DNA of 64,000 nt from Desulfosporosinus cupriresistens (GTDB lineage: Bacteria; Bacillota; Desulfitobacteriia; Desulfitobacteriales; Desulfitobacteriaceae). The DNA lies in contig NZ_MASS01000008.1 in the NCBI RefSeq assembly GCF_001707885.1, positions 1 through 64,000 on the forward strand, in the 5' to 3' direction. The position numbers were made by a program, and so were the translations under genes. Of this stretch, positions 16,288-27,215 are shown one piece after another. How positions within the stretch are numbered: position 1 is the first letter of the stretch; each line of letters starts with the position of its first letter. The notes under the pieces are model-generated. The model was not told the origin of the DNA. It did no database searches and saw nothing but the letters and a program-made list of their open reading frames with translations.

Positions 16288-19200
16288 CTACAGCTCCAAA
16301 TACTCCTGCAACGAAAGCACCTGGGGAGTGGTTTGGCTCCGTATCTCTTGTAACGCTCGGACAACCGCTTTCGCGGTATCCATTGACGTAAAGCAGGGAA
16401 CCTTGTGTTCTGCTGCTAGCCTTCTCAATAAATAGCCTGTAAGTTCAGGGGTTTTGCCTTTAGTAGGCGTACTAAGTATAAAGGCAAATTCTCGATGTCG
16501 AACAGCTTCTCGAAGAGCTTCGCTGGACTCACTCACCTCTTCAACTTTCACCCCGCACAAGGCTAGGGCCTTGGCAGTGTCGCCTGTCCCTTTGACACCA
16601 AACCCCAGCTGAGCTAGTTGTCGAGCTAAGGTAATCGCCTCTGGGCGGTCCTTTTCACCCACCGATACCAAAATATTTCCCTCATTCGGAAGTGGAATAT
16701 GAGAGGCAGCAAAAGCTTTCGCCAAAGCGTGCCCGAATTGAGTGTCCATCCCCAAAACCTCACCGGTCGATTTCATTTCAGGTCCCAGCGATGTTTCGAC
16801 TTTGGTCAACTTTTCAAAGGAAAAAACCGGGGCTTTAACTACGACAAACGGTACCTCAGGTGCAAGGCCCCGCGTATAACCTAAATCTTTCAAGGTTTTC
16901 CCAAGGGATACTTGAACCGCCAGGTTAACTAGGGGGATCGCCGTGACTTTGGAAAGAATCGGCACTGTGCGACTTGCCCTGGGGTTGACTTCAAGCACAT
17001 ACACCTTGCCTCGAACGACTACAAATTGGATATTGATAAGTCCTTTGATGCCGCTTCCTTCGGCAATACGACAGGTGAAGTCTTGAATCTGATCGATTTC
17101 AGCTGGTGTTAAACTTTGCGGCGGATATACCGCCAAGCTATCCCCCGAGTGGACTCCCGCCCGCTCAATATGCTCCATAATACCCGCTATCACAGTGGTT
17201 TCTCCGTCTGAGACGGCATCGATTTCAACTTCTTTACCTTCCAGGTACCTATCCACCAAAATCGGATGTTCAGGGGATAAGTGGATCGCCCGCCTCAAAT
17301 AGTCTTCCAGCTCATTTATATTCTCCACCACTTGCATAGCACGTCCTCCGATAACGTAAGAAGGGCGAACGATAACCGGAAATTCGAGTTCCTCTGCAAC
17401 TCTTTGAGCCTGCTCTACAGCCGTAACGCTTCGCCCTTCGGATTGAGGAATTCCTAAATGGCTTAACAGCTGAGCAAAACGTTCCCGATCCTCTGCCATA
17501 TCGATCGCGTCGACTTGGGTACCTAAAATTCGAACTCCGGCACGATTCAGTGGCCCTGCCAAATTAATAGCCGTTTGTCCTCCAAATTGAACCAATACTC
17601 CATCAGCCTTCTCTTTATTCAACACATGAAGCACATCTTCCAACGTCAAAGGCTCAAAATACAATTTGTCCGCTGTATCAAAATCCGTCGATACCGTTTC
17701 TGGGTTATTATTGACCATAATAGATTCTACACCTGCTTCTTGCAAAGCCGTAAGGGCATGGACGGAGCAATAGTCAAATTCGATCCCTTGCCCGATTCGG
17801 ATAGGTCCGGAACCTAAGACAACGACTTTAGAACCGGTGCCAGTCAACACCTCATCCTCTTCTTCATAGCTAGAATAGTAATAAGGCGTTGATGAGGCAA
17901 ACTCTGCTGCACACGTATCCACGGTCTTATAAACAGGAACAATTCCATCAGCCAAGCGCATATTACGAACCATTTCTTCCGAACGCCCCGTTAATTTGGC
18001 AATGGCTAAGTCAGAGAATCCTTGGGCTTTAGCGAAATGCAATAACTCCGTCGTTAACGACTCACTTTGCAACCGCTGTTCAAGTAGAACCAAGTCTTTG
18101 ATTTTAAATAGGTAAAAGGGGTCTATCTGAGTGAGCATTTGTACTTCGATAATTGTCCAATCCCGTCGGAACGCTTCAGCGATTGCAAAAAAACGTTCAT
18201 GATCCGTGATGGACAGCTTGTCTTCGATCTCCATCTCGGTCCAGCCTCCAGAGGCTGCAATCCGAAGACCTACACTGCCAATTTCTAAAGAACGCGCGGC
18301 TTTAAGCAGCGCCGCTTCTAATGTTCGTTCCATGGCCATCACCTCTCCGGTCGCTTTCATTTGCGTACCGAGACGATGATCTGCGGCTGGAAACTTATCG
18401 AAAGGCCAACGAGGGAACTTGACAACCACATAGTCAAGGGCTGGCTCAAAACAAGCGCTGGTATTTCCGGTAACCGGGTTTGTCAACTCTGGAAGGGTAA
18501 ATCCTACGGACAGAAGTGCCGCCATTTTGGCAATTGGATATCCGGTCGCTTTCGAAGCGAGCGCACTTGAGCGGCTTACTCGAGGATTTACTTCAATCAC
18601 AACATATTCTCGGCTTACTGGATTTAAAGCAAATTGAACATTACAGCCACCGTTAACCCCCAAGGCTCGAATAATCTTTAAGGATGACGCCCTAAGCATC
18701 TGATATTCAACATCACTTAACGTTTGTGACGGGGCAACGACGATACTATCCCCAGTGTGAATTCCCACGGGATCAATATTTTCCATGTTGCAAATCGTAA
18801 TACAGTTATCAGCGGCATCCCGCATGACTTCATATTCAATTTCCTTCCAACCTGCCACACTTCGCTCCACAAGGCATTGTCCAATCGGGCTGGCCTGCAA
18901 CCCTCTTGGTAAAATTTCTTCTAAGTTTTTGGCGTTTTTTACAATTCCTCCGCCCGTCCCTCCAAGCGTGTAAGCTGGGCGAATAATTAACGGAAATCCC
19001 TGTTTTTCGGCGAAGAGCTCCCCCTCTTCCAATGTTGTCACAATGATACTCTCGGCTACAGGTTCTCCGAGTGAGAGCATCGTTTCTTTAAACGCATCGC
19101 GATCTTCTGCTTTGTAAATCGTTTCAGCATCACAGCCAATGAGGTCCACGTCATAACGCTTTAAGACCCCGCTATGGACAAGTTCCATAGCCAGATTAAG

Positions 19201-19485
19201 TCCTGTTTGCCCACCTAGAGTGGGTAACAGAGCATCTGGGCGTTCTTTGCTGATAATCCCCTCTAAATACTCAGGCAACAAAGGTTCAATATAGGTAATC
19301 TCAGCTGTTTTTACATCCGTCATGATGGTTGCGGGATTACTGTTGACCAGGACGACTTCAATCCCCACTTCACGAAGGGCCTTACACGCTTGGGTCCCGG
19401 CATAATCAAATTCTGCGGCTTGCCCAATCACAATCGGACCGGACCCGATGACCAGGACCTTTTTCCACGCCGGGTTAAGAGGCAT
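16288..19485 (-). CDS. carB: Carbamoyl-phosphate synthase large subunit
   Basis: CarB uses ammonia from CarA, bicarbonate and two ATP to make carbamoyl phosphate for arginine and pyrimidines. The 1065 residues show the internal duplication: [21 protein letters not shown] near the N-terminus and [19 protein letters not shown] near residue 560 open the two halves, each with an ATP-grasp domain ([21 protein letters not shown] in the first, [13 protein letters not shown] in the second). A C-terminal MGS-like allosteric domain follows. It overlaps carA by 11 bases, which implies coupled translation. Placed in the arg operon, this copy is likely the arginine-controlled one. Confidence 0.96.
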   Translation of the reverse strand: MPLNPAWKKVLVIGSGPIVIGQAAEFDYAGTQACKALREVGIEVVLVNSNPATIMTDVKTAEITYIEPLLPEYLEGIISKERPDALLPTLGGQTGLNLAMELVHSGVLKRYDVDLIGCDAETIYKAEDRDAFKETMLSLGEPVAESIIVTTLEEGELFAEKQGFPLIIRPAYTLGGTGGGIVKNAKNLEEILPRGLQASPIGQCLVERSVAGWKEIEYEVMRDAADNCITICNMENIDPVGIHTGDSIVVAPSQTLSDVEYQMLRASSLKIIRALGVNGGCNVQFALNPVSREYVVIEVNPRVSRSSALASKATGYPIAKMAALLSVGFTLPELTNPVTGNTSACFEPALDYVVVKFPRWPFDKFPAADHRLGTQMKATGEVMAMERTLEAALLKAARSLEIGSVGLRIAASGGWTEMEIEDKLSITDHERFFAIAEAFRRDWTIIEVQMLTQIDPFYLFKIKDLVLLEQRLQSESLTTELLHFAKAQGFSDLAIAKLTGRSEEMVRNMRLADGIVPVYKTVDTCAAEFASSTPYYYSSYEEEDEVLTGTGSKVVVLGSGPIRIGQGIEFDYCSVHALTALQEAGVESIMVNNNPETVSTDFDTADKLYFEPLTLEDVLHVLNKEKADGVLVQFGGQTAINLAGPLNRAGVRILGTQVDAIDMAEDRERFAQLLSHLGIPQSEGRSVTAVEQAQRVAEELEFPVIVRPSYVIGGRAMQVVENINELEDYLRRAIHLSPEHPILVDRYLEGKEVEIDAVSDGETTVIAGIMEHIERAGVHSGDSLAVYPPQSLTPAEIDQIQDFTCRIAEGSGIKGLINIQFVVVRGKVYVLEVNPRASRTVPILSKVTAIPLVNLAVQVSLGKTLKDLGYTRGLAPEVPFVVVKAPVFSFEKLTKVETSLGPEMKSTGEVLGMDTQFGHALAKAFAASHIPLPNEGNILVSVGEKDRPEAITLARQLAQLGFGVKGTGDTAKALALCGVKVEEVSESSEALREAVRHREFAFILSTPTKGKTPELTGYLLRRLAAEHKVPCFTSMDTAKAVVRALQEIRSQTTPQVLSLQEYLEL

Positions 19486-20575
19486 TATTAGCCCTCCATT
19501 CCTGCATTAATTGCGCAAACTCGTCAAAAAGATAAAGGGATTCGCTCGGTCCTGGTCCAGCCTCTGGGTGGTATTGAACTGAAAATACAGGAAAATCCCG
19601 ATGTTTAACTCCTTCGACGCTTTGATCATTGAGGTTGCGGTGGGTGATGTGCAAGGGAGTCTGATCCAAGCTTTCTTCGGCAATAGCATAACCGTGATTT
19701 TGGGAGGTAATCGTCACTCTTTTGGATTGAAGATCTTGGACCGGTTGATTTCCACCCCGATGCCCAAACTTCATCTTATACGTGTCCCCTCCCAAAGCGA
19801 GTGACAAAAGTTGATGCCCAAGGCAAATACCGAAAATGGGTCGTTTGCCCATCAAACCTCGAATCGTTTCGATTCCCACTCCAACCTCCTTAGGGTCTCC
19901 TGGCCCATTGGACAGAAAGACGCCATCTGGCTGTAGAGCTATGATCTGCTCTGCCGAGGCACTATGCGGAACGACTGTCAGACGGAACCCACTTTCTTGC
20001 ATCGCCTGCAAAATGTTTTTCTTAATTCCAAAATCAATGACCACAACATGAAACGGATCTTTTTCGGCTTGAGCAGGAGGTAAGGTGTAGATTTTCGGGG
20101 TACTGACCTTAGCCACAACATCTGCTGGAACCAGCCATTCTTTCAACTTTGGAATCAATTCATTTAGGTTCTCAGTCTCAGTTGTAATAACCCCACGCAA
20201 AACACCGTGTTCCCGGATAATCCGCGTCAAAGCACGAGTATCGATCCCTTTAATACCGACAACTCCGGCTTGAGCCAATGTCCTCGAGAGATTCTTCTCC
20301 ATCTGCCAATGACTAGGATTACGTGCAGCCTCTTTCACGATAAACCCCTGAACCTGGGCCTTTTCCGATTGGTCATCTAGTCTGTTTATCCCGTAATTTC
20401 CAATGAGAGGATAAGTCATGCATACCATTTGTCCGGCATAAGAGGGGTCAGTCAGAACCTCTTGATAGCCCGTCATACCTGTATTGAAAACCACTTCTCC
20501 AAAGGCCTCTCCTGTTGCTCCAAAAGACTCTCCCATTAAAACTTTCCCAGTCTCAAGTACGAGTGCTGCTTTCAT
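19475..20575 (-). CDS. carA: Carbamoyl-phosphate synthase small subunit
   Basis: CarA hydrolyses glutamine and channels ammonia to CarB. The N-terminal domain carries [21 protein letters not shown], and the class I glutamine amidotransferase domain has the nucleophile in [15 protein letters not shown] (about residue 245) and the His-Glu pair in [13 protein letters not shown]. Its 366 residues match the family. It lies 127 bases after argD and overlaps carB. Confidence 0.96.
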   Translation of the reverse strand: MKAALVLETGKVLMGESFGATGEAFGEVVFNTGMTGYQEVLTDPSYAGQMVCMTYPLIGNYGINRLDDQSEKAQVQGFIVKEAARNPSHWQMEKNLSRTLAQAGVVGIKGIDTRALTRIIREHGVLRGVITTETENLNELIPKLKEWLVPADVVAKVSTPKIYTLPPAQAEKDPFHVVVIDFGIKKNILQAMQESGFRLTVVPHSASAEQIIALQPDGVFLSNGPGDPKEVGVGIETIRGLMGKRPIFGICLGHQLLSLALGGDTYKMKFGHRGGNQPVQDLQSKRVTITSQNHGYAIAEESLDQTPLHITHRNLNDQSVEGVKHRDFPVFSVQYHPEAGPGPSESLYLFDEFAQLMQEWRANNAS

Positions 20576-20643
20576 TTCATCCCTCCTCGGGAAAAATCCT
20601 TCTTCATTATGAAATCCCCTATATCTCTTGCCATTAGTTTTTT

Positions 20644-20702
20644 ACCAAGCCCTGTTGCGATTTTACCCCTGAACCCTGGCTTCCGCCTTCTGACCTCTGG
20701 AA
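20644..20702 (-). repeat. Degenerate short-period intergenic repeat (argD-carA)
   Basis: On the minus strand, just after argD, the sequence reads CCAGAGGTCAGAAGGCGG followed by AAGCCAGGGTTCAGGGG, a run of imperfect 7-9 base units of the type CAGAGGT. The same kind of text fills the rpsJ-tuf gap. No coding or regulatory role is evident. Confidence 0.45.
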
Positions 20703-21908
20703 TTACCAAAGCTCCTGAAAGACTTCATCCAAGATCTCCAAGGCCTTATCCATTTCTGGTTTCTCAACGATGAGCGGGGGAAGGAAACGTAAGGTCTGGC
20801 CACCAACACAGTTGATCAGAAGGCCGTTTTGTCTACAAGCTTCTACAATCTCTGGACCCAACTTAGAAACCGGCCATCCTAAAATAAACCCTTGTCCTCG
20901 GACAGGGTCACCCGTCTGATACTTCTGGGCCAGTTTCTCAAGTCCTTTTCGAAAATATAAGGACCGTTCTTGAACCCCTGCAAAAAATCCTTCTTCGAGT
21001 ATCACATCTAAGACGGCGCACCCTGCCGCAGTCGCCAGAGGGTTTCCCCCAAAGGTTGAAGCATGATCACCCGGCTGGAAAGCTTGCGCAACTTCGTCTT
21101 TTGCCAACATTGCTCCGATTGGCACCCCACCACCCAAGGCTTTAGCTAAGGTCATAACATCCGGAGCCACTCCACTCCATTCATAGGCAAAGAGTTTCCC
21201 GGTCCGACCAATGCCGCACTGCACCTCATCAAAAATCAACAAGGCTCCATATTGGTCACACAAAACACGCGCTGCTTGGAGAAACGCTGTCTCAGCCGGA
21301 ATTACTCCCCCTTCACCCTGAATAGGCTCGATGAAGACTGCTGCAGTATTTTCATTGACCTTAGATCTTAAGTCCTCGATATCATTCAAGGCGGCATAAG
21401 AGAATCCTACAGGAAGAGGATCATACCCTTCCTGATATTTTGTTTGTCCTGTAAGGGTGAGAGTTGCCAAGGTCCGTCCATGAAATGAATTCTTGAACGA
21501 GACTACTTCGCATTTGTGCGCCCCAAAGTTTTTCTTAGCATATTTCCGAGCAAGCTTGATCGCCGACTCATTGGCCTCTGCCCCGCTGTTGCAAAAGAAT
21601 ACTTTATCGGCGAAAGAATGTTTCACTAAGCGCTCCGCTAAAGCGACTTGATTCGGTATCCAGTATAGATTTGAAGTGTGCAGAATTTCTGTGGCCTGTT
21701 CTTGCACAGCATGGACAATCGCCGGATGGCTATGCCCAAGTGAGTTGACCGCTAGGCCCGTCAGGAAATCCAAATAACGTTTTTCTTCAGAATCCCACAC
21801 CCATACGCCATCCCCTTTGACCATCGTCATAGCTAGGCGGCCATAGGTATTCATTACTACATTTTTTCCGCGTTCAATGATTTCTTCAGTTGATATGCCT
21901 TCTAACAT
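20703..21908 (-). CDS. argD: Acetylornithine aminotransferase
   Basis: ArgD moves an amino group from glutamate to N-acetylglutamate semialdehyde, using PLP. The 401-residue class III aminotransferase shows NSGAEANESAIKLARKY, FKNSFHGRTLATL, IFDEVQCGIGRTG and the PLP lysine in TLAKALGGGVPIGAM. It lies 113 bases after argB, in a gap filled with short repeats. Confidence 0.95.
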   Translation of the reverse strand: MLEGISTEEIIERGKNVVMNTYGRLAMTMVKGDGVWVWDSEEKRYLDFLTGLAVNSLGHSHPAIVHAVQEQATEILHTSNLYWIPNQVALAERLVKHSFADKVFFCNSGAEANESAIKLARKYAKKNFGAHKCEVVSFKNSFHGRTLATLTLTGQTKYQEGYDPLPVGFSYAALNDIEDLRSKVNENTAAVFIEPIQGEGGVIPAETAFLQAARVLCDQYGALLIFDEVQCGIGRTGKLFAYEWSGVAPDVMTLAKALGGGVPIGAMLAKDEVAQAFQPGDHASTFGGNPLATAAGCAVLDVILEEGFFAGVQERSLYFRKGLEKLAQKYQTGDPVRGQGFILGWPVSKLGPEIVEACRQNGLLINCVGGQTLRFLPPLIVEKPEMDKALEILDEVFQELW

Positions 21909-21932
21909 CTCTTTATACCCCCCATATTCGAT

Positions 21933-22015
21933 GTTCGTTGTTCGATAGTCGTTGCAGTTTACTATTTACCGTTTACCGTTTACCGTTTATCATGCGAACC
22001 ACGTACAACGAACAA
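21933..22015. repeat. Heptamer tandem repeat in the argB-argD gap
   Basis: Five 7-base units run from 21958 to 21992: TTTACTA, three times TTTACCG, then TTTATCA. They are flanked by GTTCGTTGTTCG (about 21937) and ACAACGAACAAC (about 22004), which share an inverted 9-mer GTTCGTTGT. The gap is otherwise empty. Confidence 0.65.
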
Positions 22016-22021
22016 CCACGA

Positions 22022-22915
22022 TTACGCAAACATTGTTCCAATGCCCCCATCGGTAAACAATTCAAGTAAAATAGCATGGCTTAATCGACCGTCTAGGATA
22101 TGCACACTTCCAACGCCACTCTCTAAAGCCGAGACTGCACATTCTACTTTGGGCAGCATTCCACCGTTTAAAATTCCTTGATCCGCCAGTGTTGCCACTT
22201 CCCCTCTGGAAATCGTAGAAATGAGAGAGTTTGGATCTGTTACATCGCGTAGTATTCCTCGCACATCAGTCAACAGAAGCAGCTTATCGGCCTGCAATGC
22301 CTCCGCTATTTTTCCAGCAACCGTGTCCGCATTCACATTATACGTTTCCCCATTTTCTCCACTGGCAACTGGAGAAATAACGGGGATATATCCCTGTCCC
22401 AGTAAGGTGTGCAAAATATCGGGTGTGACGCTTTGGATTTCTCCAACATAACCCAGGTCAATATCTTCCATCTTGCCTTGGCTATTCGCCATCTGCATGG
22501 GTTTCTTAGCTGCTATGAGTAGTTGTGCGTCTTTACCGGATAAACCGACACCCTTCCCTCCAAAGCGATTGAGGAGAGAGACCATCTCGGTGTTCAACTT
22601 CCCTAATAAAACCATTTGCGCGATCTCCATAGTTTGCGCATCAGTGACTCTTAATCCCCGTACAAATTGGCTTTCAATCCCAACCTTCTTCAGCATGGCA
22701 TTGATCTCCGGCCCACCGCCATGAACTACTACGGGCCGAATTCCAACCGAATGCAAGAGCAAGACATCCATGATAACCGATTCTTTCAAGACAGGATCAA
22801 TCATGGCATGGCCACCATACTTAATCACAACCGTCTTGCCTGCAAATTTTTGGATATACGGAAGGGCTTCCACTAAAACCCGAGCTTTGCTTAAGCCCTG
22901 TTCTATTGGAGTCAT
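22022..22915 (-). CDS. argB: Acetylglutamate kinase
   Basis: ArgB phosphorylates N-acetylglutamate, commonly the arginine-inhibited step. The amino-acid kinase motifs [27 protein letters not shown] and the [23 protein letters not shown] segment are all present. The start at 22915 is chosen because GGAGGTG lies seven bases upstream; the GTG at 22930 overlaps that site. This gives 297 residues. The gene follows argJ by 17 bases. Confidence 0.95.
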   Translation of the reverse strand: MTPIEQGLSKARVLVEALPYIQKFAGKTVVIKYGGHAMIDPVLKESVIMDVLLLHSVGIRPVVVHGGGPEINAMLKKVGIESQFVRGLRVTDAQTMEIAQMVLLGKLNTEMVSLLNRFGGKGVGLSGKDAQLLIAAKKPMQMANSQGKMEDIDLGYVGEIQSVTPDILHTLLGQGYIPVISPVASGENGETYNVNADTVAGKIAEALQADKLLLLTDVRGILRDVTDPNSLISTISRGEVATLADQGILNGGMLPKVECAVSALESGVGSVHILDGRLSHAILLELFTDGGIGTMFA

Positions 22916-22932
22916 CTTCAACACCTCCACTC

Positions 22933-24192
22933 TTAAGTTCGATAACTACCATTTATTGTGACGTACTCATGGGTTAGATCACACCCCCAGGCAGTTGCGC
23001 ATTCTTGCCCAAGGTGAAGGTTCAAGCTAATATGAACGTCTTTAAACTGAAGAATCTCCTTAGCTTTTTCTTCTGAAAATGCAACCCCTCTTCCCGCTTG
23101 AGCGACGACTAAGTCCCCTAAGAAGATATCCACTTTTTGGGGGTCAAACTCCGCCCCGGCATACCCTGCAGCCGTAAAAATCCGCCCCCAGTTCGCATCC
23201 TCACCAAAGAGTGCAGTTTTTACTAGGCTGGAACCACAAATACTCCGGGCAATTTTCCGGGCATCGTCTTTTGTTTTAGCTCCAGATACCGTGACTTCCA
23301 TAAACTTGCTGGCGCCCTCCCCATCTCGGGCAATATCTTGGGCTAACTGGATGCAGATCATCTTCACCATTTTCTCAAAGTTCAACAAATCTTCCCCGCT
23401 CAAAGTCATCTCTGAGGTCCCATTTGCCAAAAAGAGAACCATATCATTGGTGCTAGTATCTCCATCAACTGTCACCATGTTGAAACTTTCATCGACAGCT
23501 TCACGCAAGATACGCTGCAATTCCGCAGAGGGAATACTCGCATCGGTCGTCAAGAAACCTAACATGGTTCCCATATTCGGATGAATCATGCCTGACCCCT
23601 TAGCCATCCCGCCGATTGTGATCGCGCCTCCTTGAGAACAAGGAAATTCATAGGCATGTTCTTTGACGGTCGTATCCGTCGTCATAATAGCGAGCGCGGC
23701 CCGATGTGCTCCGTAATCTGTCGTGTCCTTCTGCCCGCGAATGCCCTTGACCATATCTCCAAGGAGCTCTGCACTCGCTTTCCGAATTCCATTTAAGACC
23801 CGTTCTATGGGCATTTCAACCCCGATCACACCAGTTGAGGCCACCAGAACATCCTCAACTGGAATAGCGGTATACATGGCTACAACTTCAGCCATCGCCA
23901 ACGCGACTTGATCGCCGGATTCCCCTACACAAGCATTGGCATTCCCGCTATTGATTACAATAGCTTGGGCCAAACCATCGTGCAAATGACGCTGGGTTAA
24001 ATAAAGAGGGTGTGCTTTAACTAGGTTTCGGGTGTATACGCCAGCAGCTTGCGCTTGAACTTGCGAAAAAACCAACGCAACATCATATTTATCTTTATAC
24101 TTTATGCCTGCCTGGACGCCGACCGCATAGAACCCCTTCGGAGCAGCTACACCGCCTTCAATTGACTTCCAATATTCTTCAACATTACCCAC
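22933..24192 (-). CDS. argJ: Ornithine acetyltransferase / amino-acid acetyltransferase
   Basis: ArgJ transfers the acetyl group from acetylornithine to glutamate, so the pathway recycles acetyl groups; bifunctional members also use acetyl-CoA. The protein is made as a precursor that cleaves itself before the Thr in ALAIMTTDT (about residue 190), and [17 protein letters not shown] and DGDTSTND are the other family landmarks. The start is a GTG at 24192 with AAGGAG ten bases upstream, and the length is 419 residues. No separate argE or argA is needed for the set seen here. Confidence 0.95.
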   Translation of the reverse strand: MGNVEEYWKSIEGGVAAPKGFYAVGVQAGIKYKDKYDVALVFSQVQAQAAGVYTRNLVKAHPLYLTQRHLHDGLAQAIVINSGNANACVGESGDQVALAMAEVVAMYTAIPVEDVLVASTGVIGVEMPIERVLNGIRKASAELLGDMVKGIRGQKDTTDYGAHRAALAIMTTDTTVKEHAYEFPCSQGGAITIGGMAKGSGMIHPNMGTMLGFLTTDASIPSAELQRILREAVDESFNMVTVDGDTSTNDMVLFLANGTSEMTLSGEDLLNFEKMVKMICIQLAQDIARDGEGASKFMEVTVSGAKTKDDARKIARSICGSSLVKTALFGEDANWGRIFTAAGYAGAEFDPQKVDIFLGDLVVAQAGRGVAFSEEKAKEILQFKDVHISLNLHLGQECATAWGCDLTHEYVTINGSYRT

Positions 24193-24216
24193 GAATTCGC
24201 ACTCTCCTTTTTTGGA

Positions 24217-25242
24217 TTAGGGCCAAAGGGCCGTTCCAGTAATTCCTTGGCTTTCAGGCCATCCCATCACAAGATTCATATTTTGAATAGCTTGCCCTGC
24301 AGCGCCCTTGATTAGATTATCAATCGTAGCGATTAAGACAGCATTTCCTGTTCTTTGATCTACGGTCAATTGTAAGAAAGCATTATTGCTTCCGCTGGCA
24401 AACTTCGTCTGCGGCCAAGTCCCCTGCGGCAAAACATGAATGAATTCTTCATTTTCATACTGTTCCAGCCAACAGCGGCGAAGATCTTCCTCTTTAACCC
24501 CTTGCTGAACCCCAGCATAGATCGTAACCAACATCCCTCTCGTCATAGGAACTAAGTGGGGCGTAAAATTAACGATGAGCGGCTGTCCTGCAGCCCGGGA
24601 CAGTTCTTGTTCTATTTCTGGGGTATGACGATGAGTAGCCACCCCATACGCTTTGAAATTTTCATTAACCTCAGAATAATGAAAGCCTAATGAGACCCCT
24701 CTCCCTGCCCCGGATACACCAGATTTGGCATCAATAATTAGATTTCGTGTATGAAGCAAATTCTTGCGAAGCAAGGGGACCAACGCCAGTAAGGTCGCTG
24801 TTGGATAACAACCCGGATTGGCGATTAGAGATTGACCCCTAATTTGCTCGCGATAAAGTTCTGGCAAACCGTATACTGCATCTTTAAGTAACTCTGATGC
24901 GGGATGCTTGATCTTATACCATTCCTCATAAACCTGGAAAGAATTCAATCGAAAGTCTGCTCCTAGATCAATGACTTTTATATTGCGGGATAAGAAAGTA
25001 CTTGTTCTTGCCGCTGTTAACCCATGAGGAAGCGCGCAAAAAAGCACATCCAGATCCGGTACATTTTCATCCTGCAGAACCCCTACATTTTGACCATTCC
25101 AATGTGGATAAACCGAATCATAATCCTCTCCAGCTACGCTAGACGAAGAGAGATACAATTCATTGACTTCTTCATGGCGTTGCAACAAACGCACCAATTC
25201 CTGCCCTGCATAACCTGTGGCCCCAAGAACACCGACCTTCAT
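24217..25242 (-). CDS. argC: N-acetyl-gamma-glutamyl-phosphate reductase
   Basis: ArgC reduces acetylglutamyl phosphate with NADPH. The N-terminal Rossmann motif is KVGVLGATGYAGQEL, the catalytic Cys lies in ANPGCYPTA (about residue 146), and GVSGAGRG and HRHTPEIEQEL follow. The ATG at 25242 is chosen because GGAGGG lies seven bases before it; the ATG at 25257 precedes that site. It gives 341 residues and opens the operon argC-argJ-argB-argD-carA-carB behind two candidate ARG boxes. Confidence 0.95.
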   Translation of the reverse strand: MKVGVLGATGYAGQELVRLLQRHEEVNELYLSSSSVAGEDYDSVYPHWNGQNVGVLQDENVPDLDVLFCALPHGLTAARTSTFLSRNIKVIDLGADFRLNSFQVYEEWYKIKHPASELLKDAVYGLPELYREQIRGQSLIANPGCYPTATLLALVPLLRKNLLHTRNLIIDAKSGVSGAGRGVSLGFHYSEVNENFKAYGVATHRHTPEIEQELSRAAGQPLIVNFTPHLVPMTRGMLVTIYAGVQQGVKEEDLRRCWLEQYENEEFIHVLPQGTWPQTKFASGSNNAFLQLTVDQRTGNAVLIATIDNLIKGAAGQAIQNMNLVMGWPESQGITGTALWP

Positions 25243-25276
25243 ATCGTGTCCCTCCATTCTCTGGATTAATTCTTTC

Positions 25277-25309
25277 TATAATTATACATATCCCCGCATA
25301 AAAATACAA
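25277..25309 (-). promoter_or_regulatory. Candidate ARG boxes upstream of argC
   Basis: TATAATTATACATA (25277-25290) and GCATAAAAATACAA (25296-25309) sit side by side about 35 bases before the argC start. The second agrees with the AhrC operator core CATNNATAAAAATNCA in most positions. Their spacing resembles the pair upstream of argF, which supports common control of the two arginine transcripts. Confidence 0.55.
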
Positions 25310-25319
25310 TCCTTTGCCA

Positions 25320-25380
25320 TAAAGAAAACTTGGCTGGCGCCAAGCCTTAGCGCAGGCGGCTGCCTTAGTTGCACTTATGC
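25320..25380 (+). repeat. 60-base dispersed repeat, copy A
   Basis: From TAAAGAAAACTTGGCTGGCG to GTTGCACTTATGC this stretch matches the reverse complement of 44084-44143 at all but about seven positions, with a one-base length difference. The central part (CGCCAAGCCTTAGCG here, CGCTAAGCGTTAGCG in the other copy) is an imperfect hairpin in copy A and perfect in copy B. It contains no ORF and lies upstream of the argC operator. Confidence 0.8.
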
Positions 25381-25410
25381 CACCCGAAATTATTCTTTCT
25401 AATTTGGTAC

Positions 25411-25433
25411 AAAAAAGAGGGGGGGTTACCCCC
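25411..25433 (-). terminator. Terminator after the M20 amidohydrolase gene
   Basis: On the minus strand GGGGG and CCCCC (25421-25433, three-base loop) form a hairpin followed by CCTCTTTTTT. It lies 65 bases past the stop of the amidohydrolase gene and separates it from argC. Confidence 0.75.
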
Positions 25434-25467
25434 GAATTCGATATTCGAACCTCGAACCATGATTATA

Positions 25468-25489
25468 GTGGCGGTTAGCCATTGGATAA
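25468..25489 (+). repeat. Short dispersed repeat, copy 2
   Basis: A 22-base segment beginning GTGGCGGTTAG matches 4765-4786 with two differences. Just before it (25435-25458) is the degenerate text CGAATTCGATATTCGAACC, similar to the tuf-fusA gap at 53435-53460. Confidence 0.45.
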
Positions 25490-25497
25490 CCAATATT

Positions 25498-26676
25498 TCA
25501 CCTATCCAATCGAAACTCACGCTTTATTTGTTGTAAGAGTTTTTTATCACTTAATACATCCGAACCTGTAAAGGCAAGCACCTGCATTGCTAGCATCACA
25601 AGGTTTTCCCCATCTGATGAAAGCGCCGCTTGGGCGAAATCTCGAGTATGCGGGATTTCATTGCCTGCTCCTAACGTTAAATACGGATGAATTGCCGGAA
25701 CTGTCCAACTGACATTTCCCATATCCACAGATCCCATAGCAGTTTGAGGGGGAGATATCTGATTGACCCCTAACTCGCGAAGGTTTTTAGTGAAACATTC
25801 AGCCAATGACTGGTTTGTATGCATCTCATCATATGAAAACTCGAATTTCTGCCAAGTCATCTTTGCCGAAACCATCGAGGCAGCTCCTTCGGCACAACGA
25901 ATCACTTTTCCTCTCAATTCATCCAAATCTTTGCGTTTTCGGGCTCTCAGATAAAAACGAGCTACAGTACGTTCTGGAATAATATTCGGGACGGATCCTC
26001 CCTCTGTAATAATTCCGTTAATTTTCATATCCGGCGAGATCTGCTTTTTTAGGGCATTGATTCCAACAAAAAAATTTATAACTGCATCTAAAGCATTAAT
26101 CCCAAAAGATGACGCTGCAACAGCGTGAGCAGCACGTCCGTGAAAAGTAAATTCCAACGCATCCAGAGCAAGACTGGAGATAACCGGAACATTTTGACTC
26201 CCTGGATGAAACATAATTGCAGCGTCGACATTCTTGAAAATTCCTTGCTCAACGAGAGTCACTTTCGCTCCACTAGTTTCTTCTGCCGGGCAGCCAATGA
26301 CTAAAATCTCACCCGAAAGTTCCAAACTCTTACTTAAGACAACTGCCGCACCTGCGCTGGCTGCTCCTATTAAGTTGTGTCCACAGCCATGCCCCACCTC
26401 TGGCAAAGCATCATATTCCGCCAAATAAGCAACCCGAGGACCTGGACGTGTACCCGAGAATCGAGCCAAAAAAGCTGTCTCTACTCCGGCAATCCCACGT
26501 TTTACTTCAAACCCATGTTGCTGAAGAAAACGGCTTAACACCTCGGACGCAAAGAATTCCTTATATCCGAGCTCTGGATGCTCCCCGATTTGGCGGGCAA
26601 CCTCCCATACTTCCTTGCGCAGATGCTGTGCCTGATCTTTGAAAAACGCTTTAATCGCATCCATGGGATATCCCAT
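25498..26676 (-). CDS. M20-family amidohydrolase (AbgB/HipO-like)
   Basis: A 392-residue zinc peptidase/amidohydrolase of the M20D group, which removes acyl or aminoacyl groups from amino acids or benzoyl-glutamate conjugates. Metal and catalytic motifs are visible: EYDALPEVGHGCGHNL (about residues 88-103), CPAEETSGAK, MFHPGS, the lid-domain FHGRAAHAVAASSFGINALDA, and GSVDMGNVSW with the late HTRDF. The substrate cannot be told from sequence; next to the arg operon an N-acyl amino acid is possible. Two starts are plausible (26676 and 26664), and neither has a strong binding site. Confidence 0.82.
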   Translation of the reverse strand: MGYPMDAIKAFFKDQAQHLRKEVWEVARQIGEHPELGYKEFFASEVLSRFLQQHGFEVKRGIAGVETAFLARFSGTRPGPRVAYLAEYDALPEVGHGCGHNLIGAASAGAAVVLSKSLELSGEILVIGCPAEETSGAKVTLVEQGIFKNVDAAIMFHPGSQNVPVISSLALDALEFTFHGRAAHAVAASSFGINALDAVINFFVGINALKKQISPDMKINGIITEGGSVPNIIPERTVARFYLRARKRKDLDELRGKVIRCAEGAASMVSAKMTWQKFEFSYDEMHTNQSLAECFTKNLRELGVNQISPPQTAMGSVDMGNVSWTVPAIHPYLTLGAGNEIPHTRDFAQAALSSDGENLVMLAMQVLAFTGSDVLSDKKLLQQIKREFRLDR

Positions 26677-26753
26677 CTCTCTTCTTAAATTCTTTCTCTA
26701 TTTGTTCATCTGTTTAAACCACGGCTAAACTCTACAATCAGTTATTTTAACTT

Positions 26754-27215
26754 TTAAGTAGAGTGCTTTCCATCGTGAACAGGGTTAAACCTTCTGAATA
26801 TTACCATCACGGATAACACCCCTAGAATTGGCCAGGAAACCACACCCCATAGAAGAATTAGACCTGTTTTCAGCTCACGGAAAAGTAACATACCCTGTAA
26901 GATTTGGTGTCCGATATACTGGAACTCGGAGGTGAACGGCAACCCAGCGAGTATGACCAGTAGCACCTGCAACCCTGGATAGAGCAGATTTCCTTCAAAC
27001 CATAAAAATGCTCCAAAAGCAAATCCAATGGCCAGTAAGCTTATAGCTAACCCAAGCCCCCATTTTCTGCGCTCAGCTAGGACCTTCACTCCAAAATTCA
27101 CAGGGTGTGCCACAATCTGAGCCATGATTTGAGCTTGAAAACTTTCTAATGCTGCTTGGGGAATTGGTTTATCCTGAAATAGTTGAGTCCACAACTCGTT
27201 CTCCGTCTCCATCAT
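26754..27215 (-). CDS. Putative membrane partner (anti-sigma-like) of the ECF sigma factor
   Basis: This 153-residue protein has an N-terminal cytoplasmic part of about 50 residues and three hydrophobic helices (about 53-72, 80-97, 118-140). Its start overlaps the sigma gene by 47 bases and is preceded by GGAGAGGAGG. A small cytoplasmic N-terminus plus membrane segments, encoded directly after an ECF sigma factor, is the usual layout of an anti-sigma factor. I see no zinc-binding HxxxCxxC motif, so it would not be a ZAS-type anti-sigma. The assignment rests on context. Confidence 0.6.
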   Translation of the reverse strand: MMETENELWTQLFQDKPIPQAALESFQAQIMAQIVAHPVNFGVKVLAERRKWGLGLAISLLAIGFAFGAFLWFEGNLLYPGLQVLLVILAGLPFTSEFQYIGHQILQGMLLFRELKTGLILLWGVVSWPILGVLSVMVIFRRFNPVHDGKHST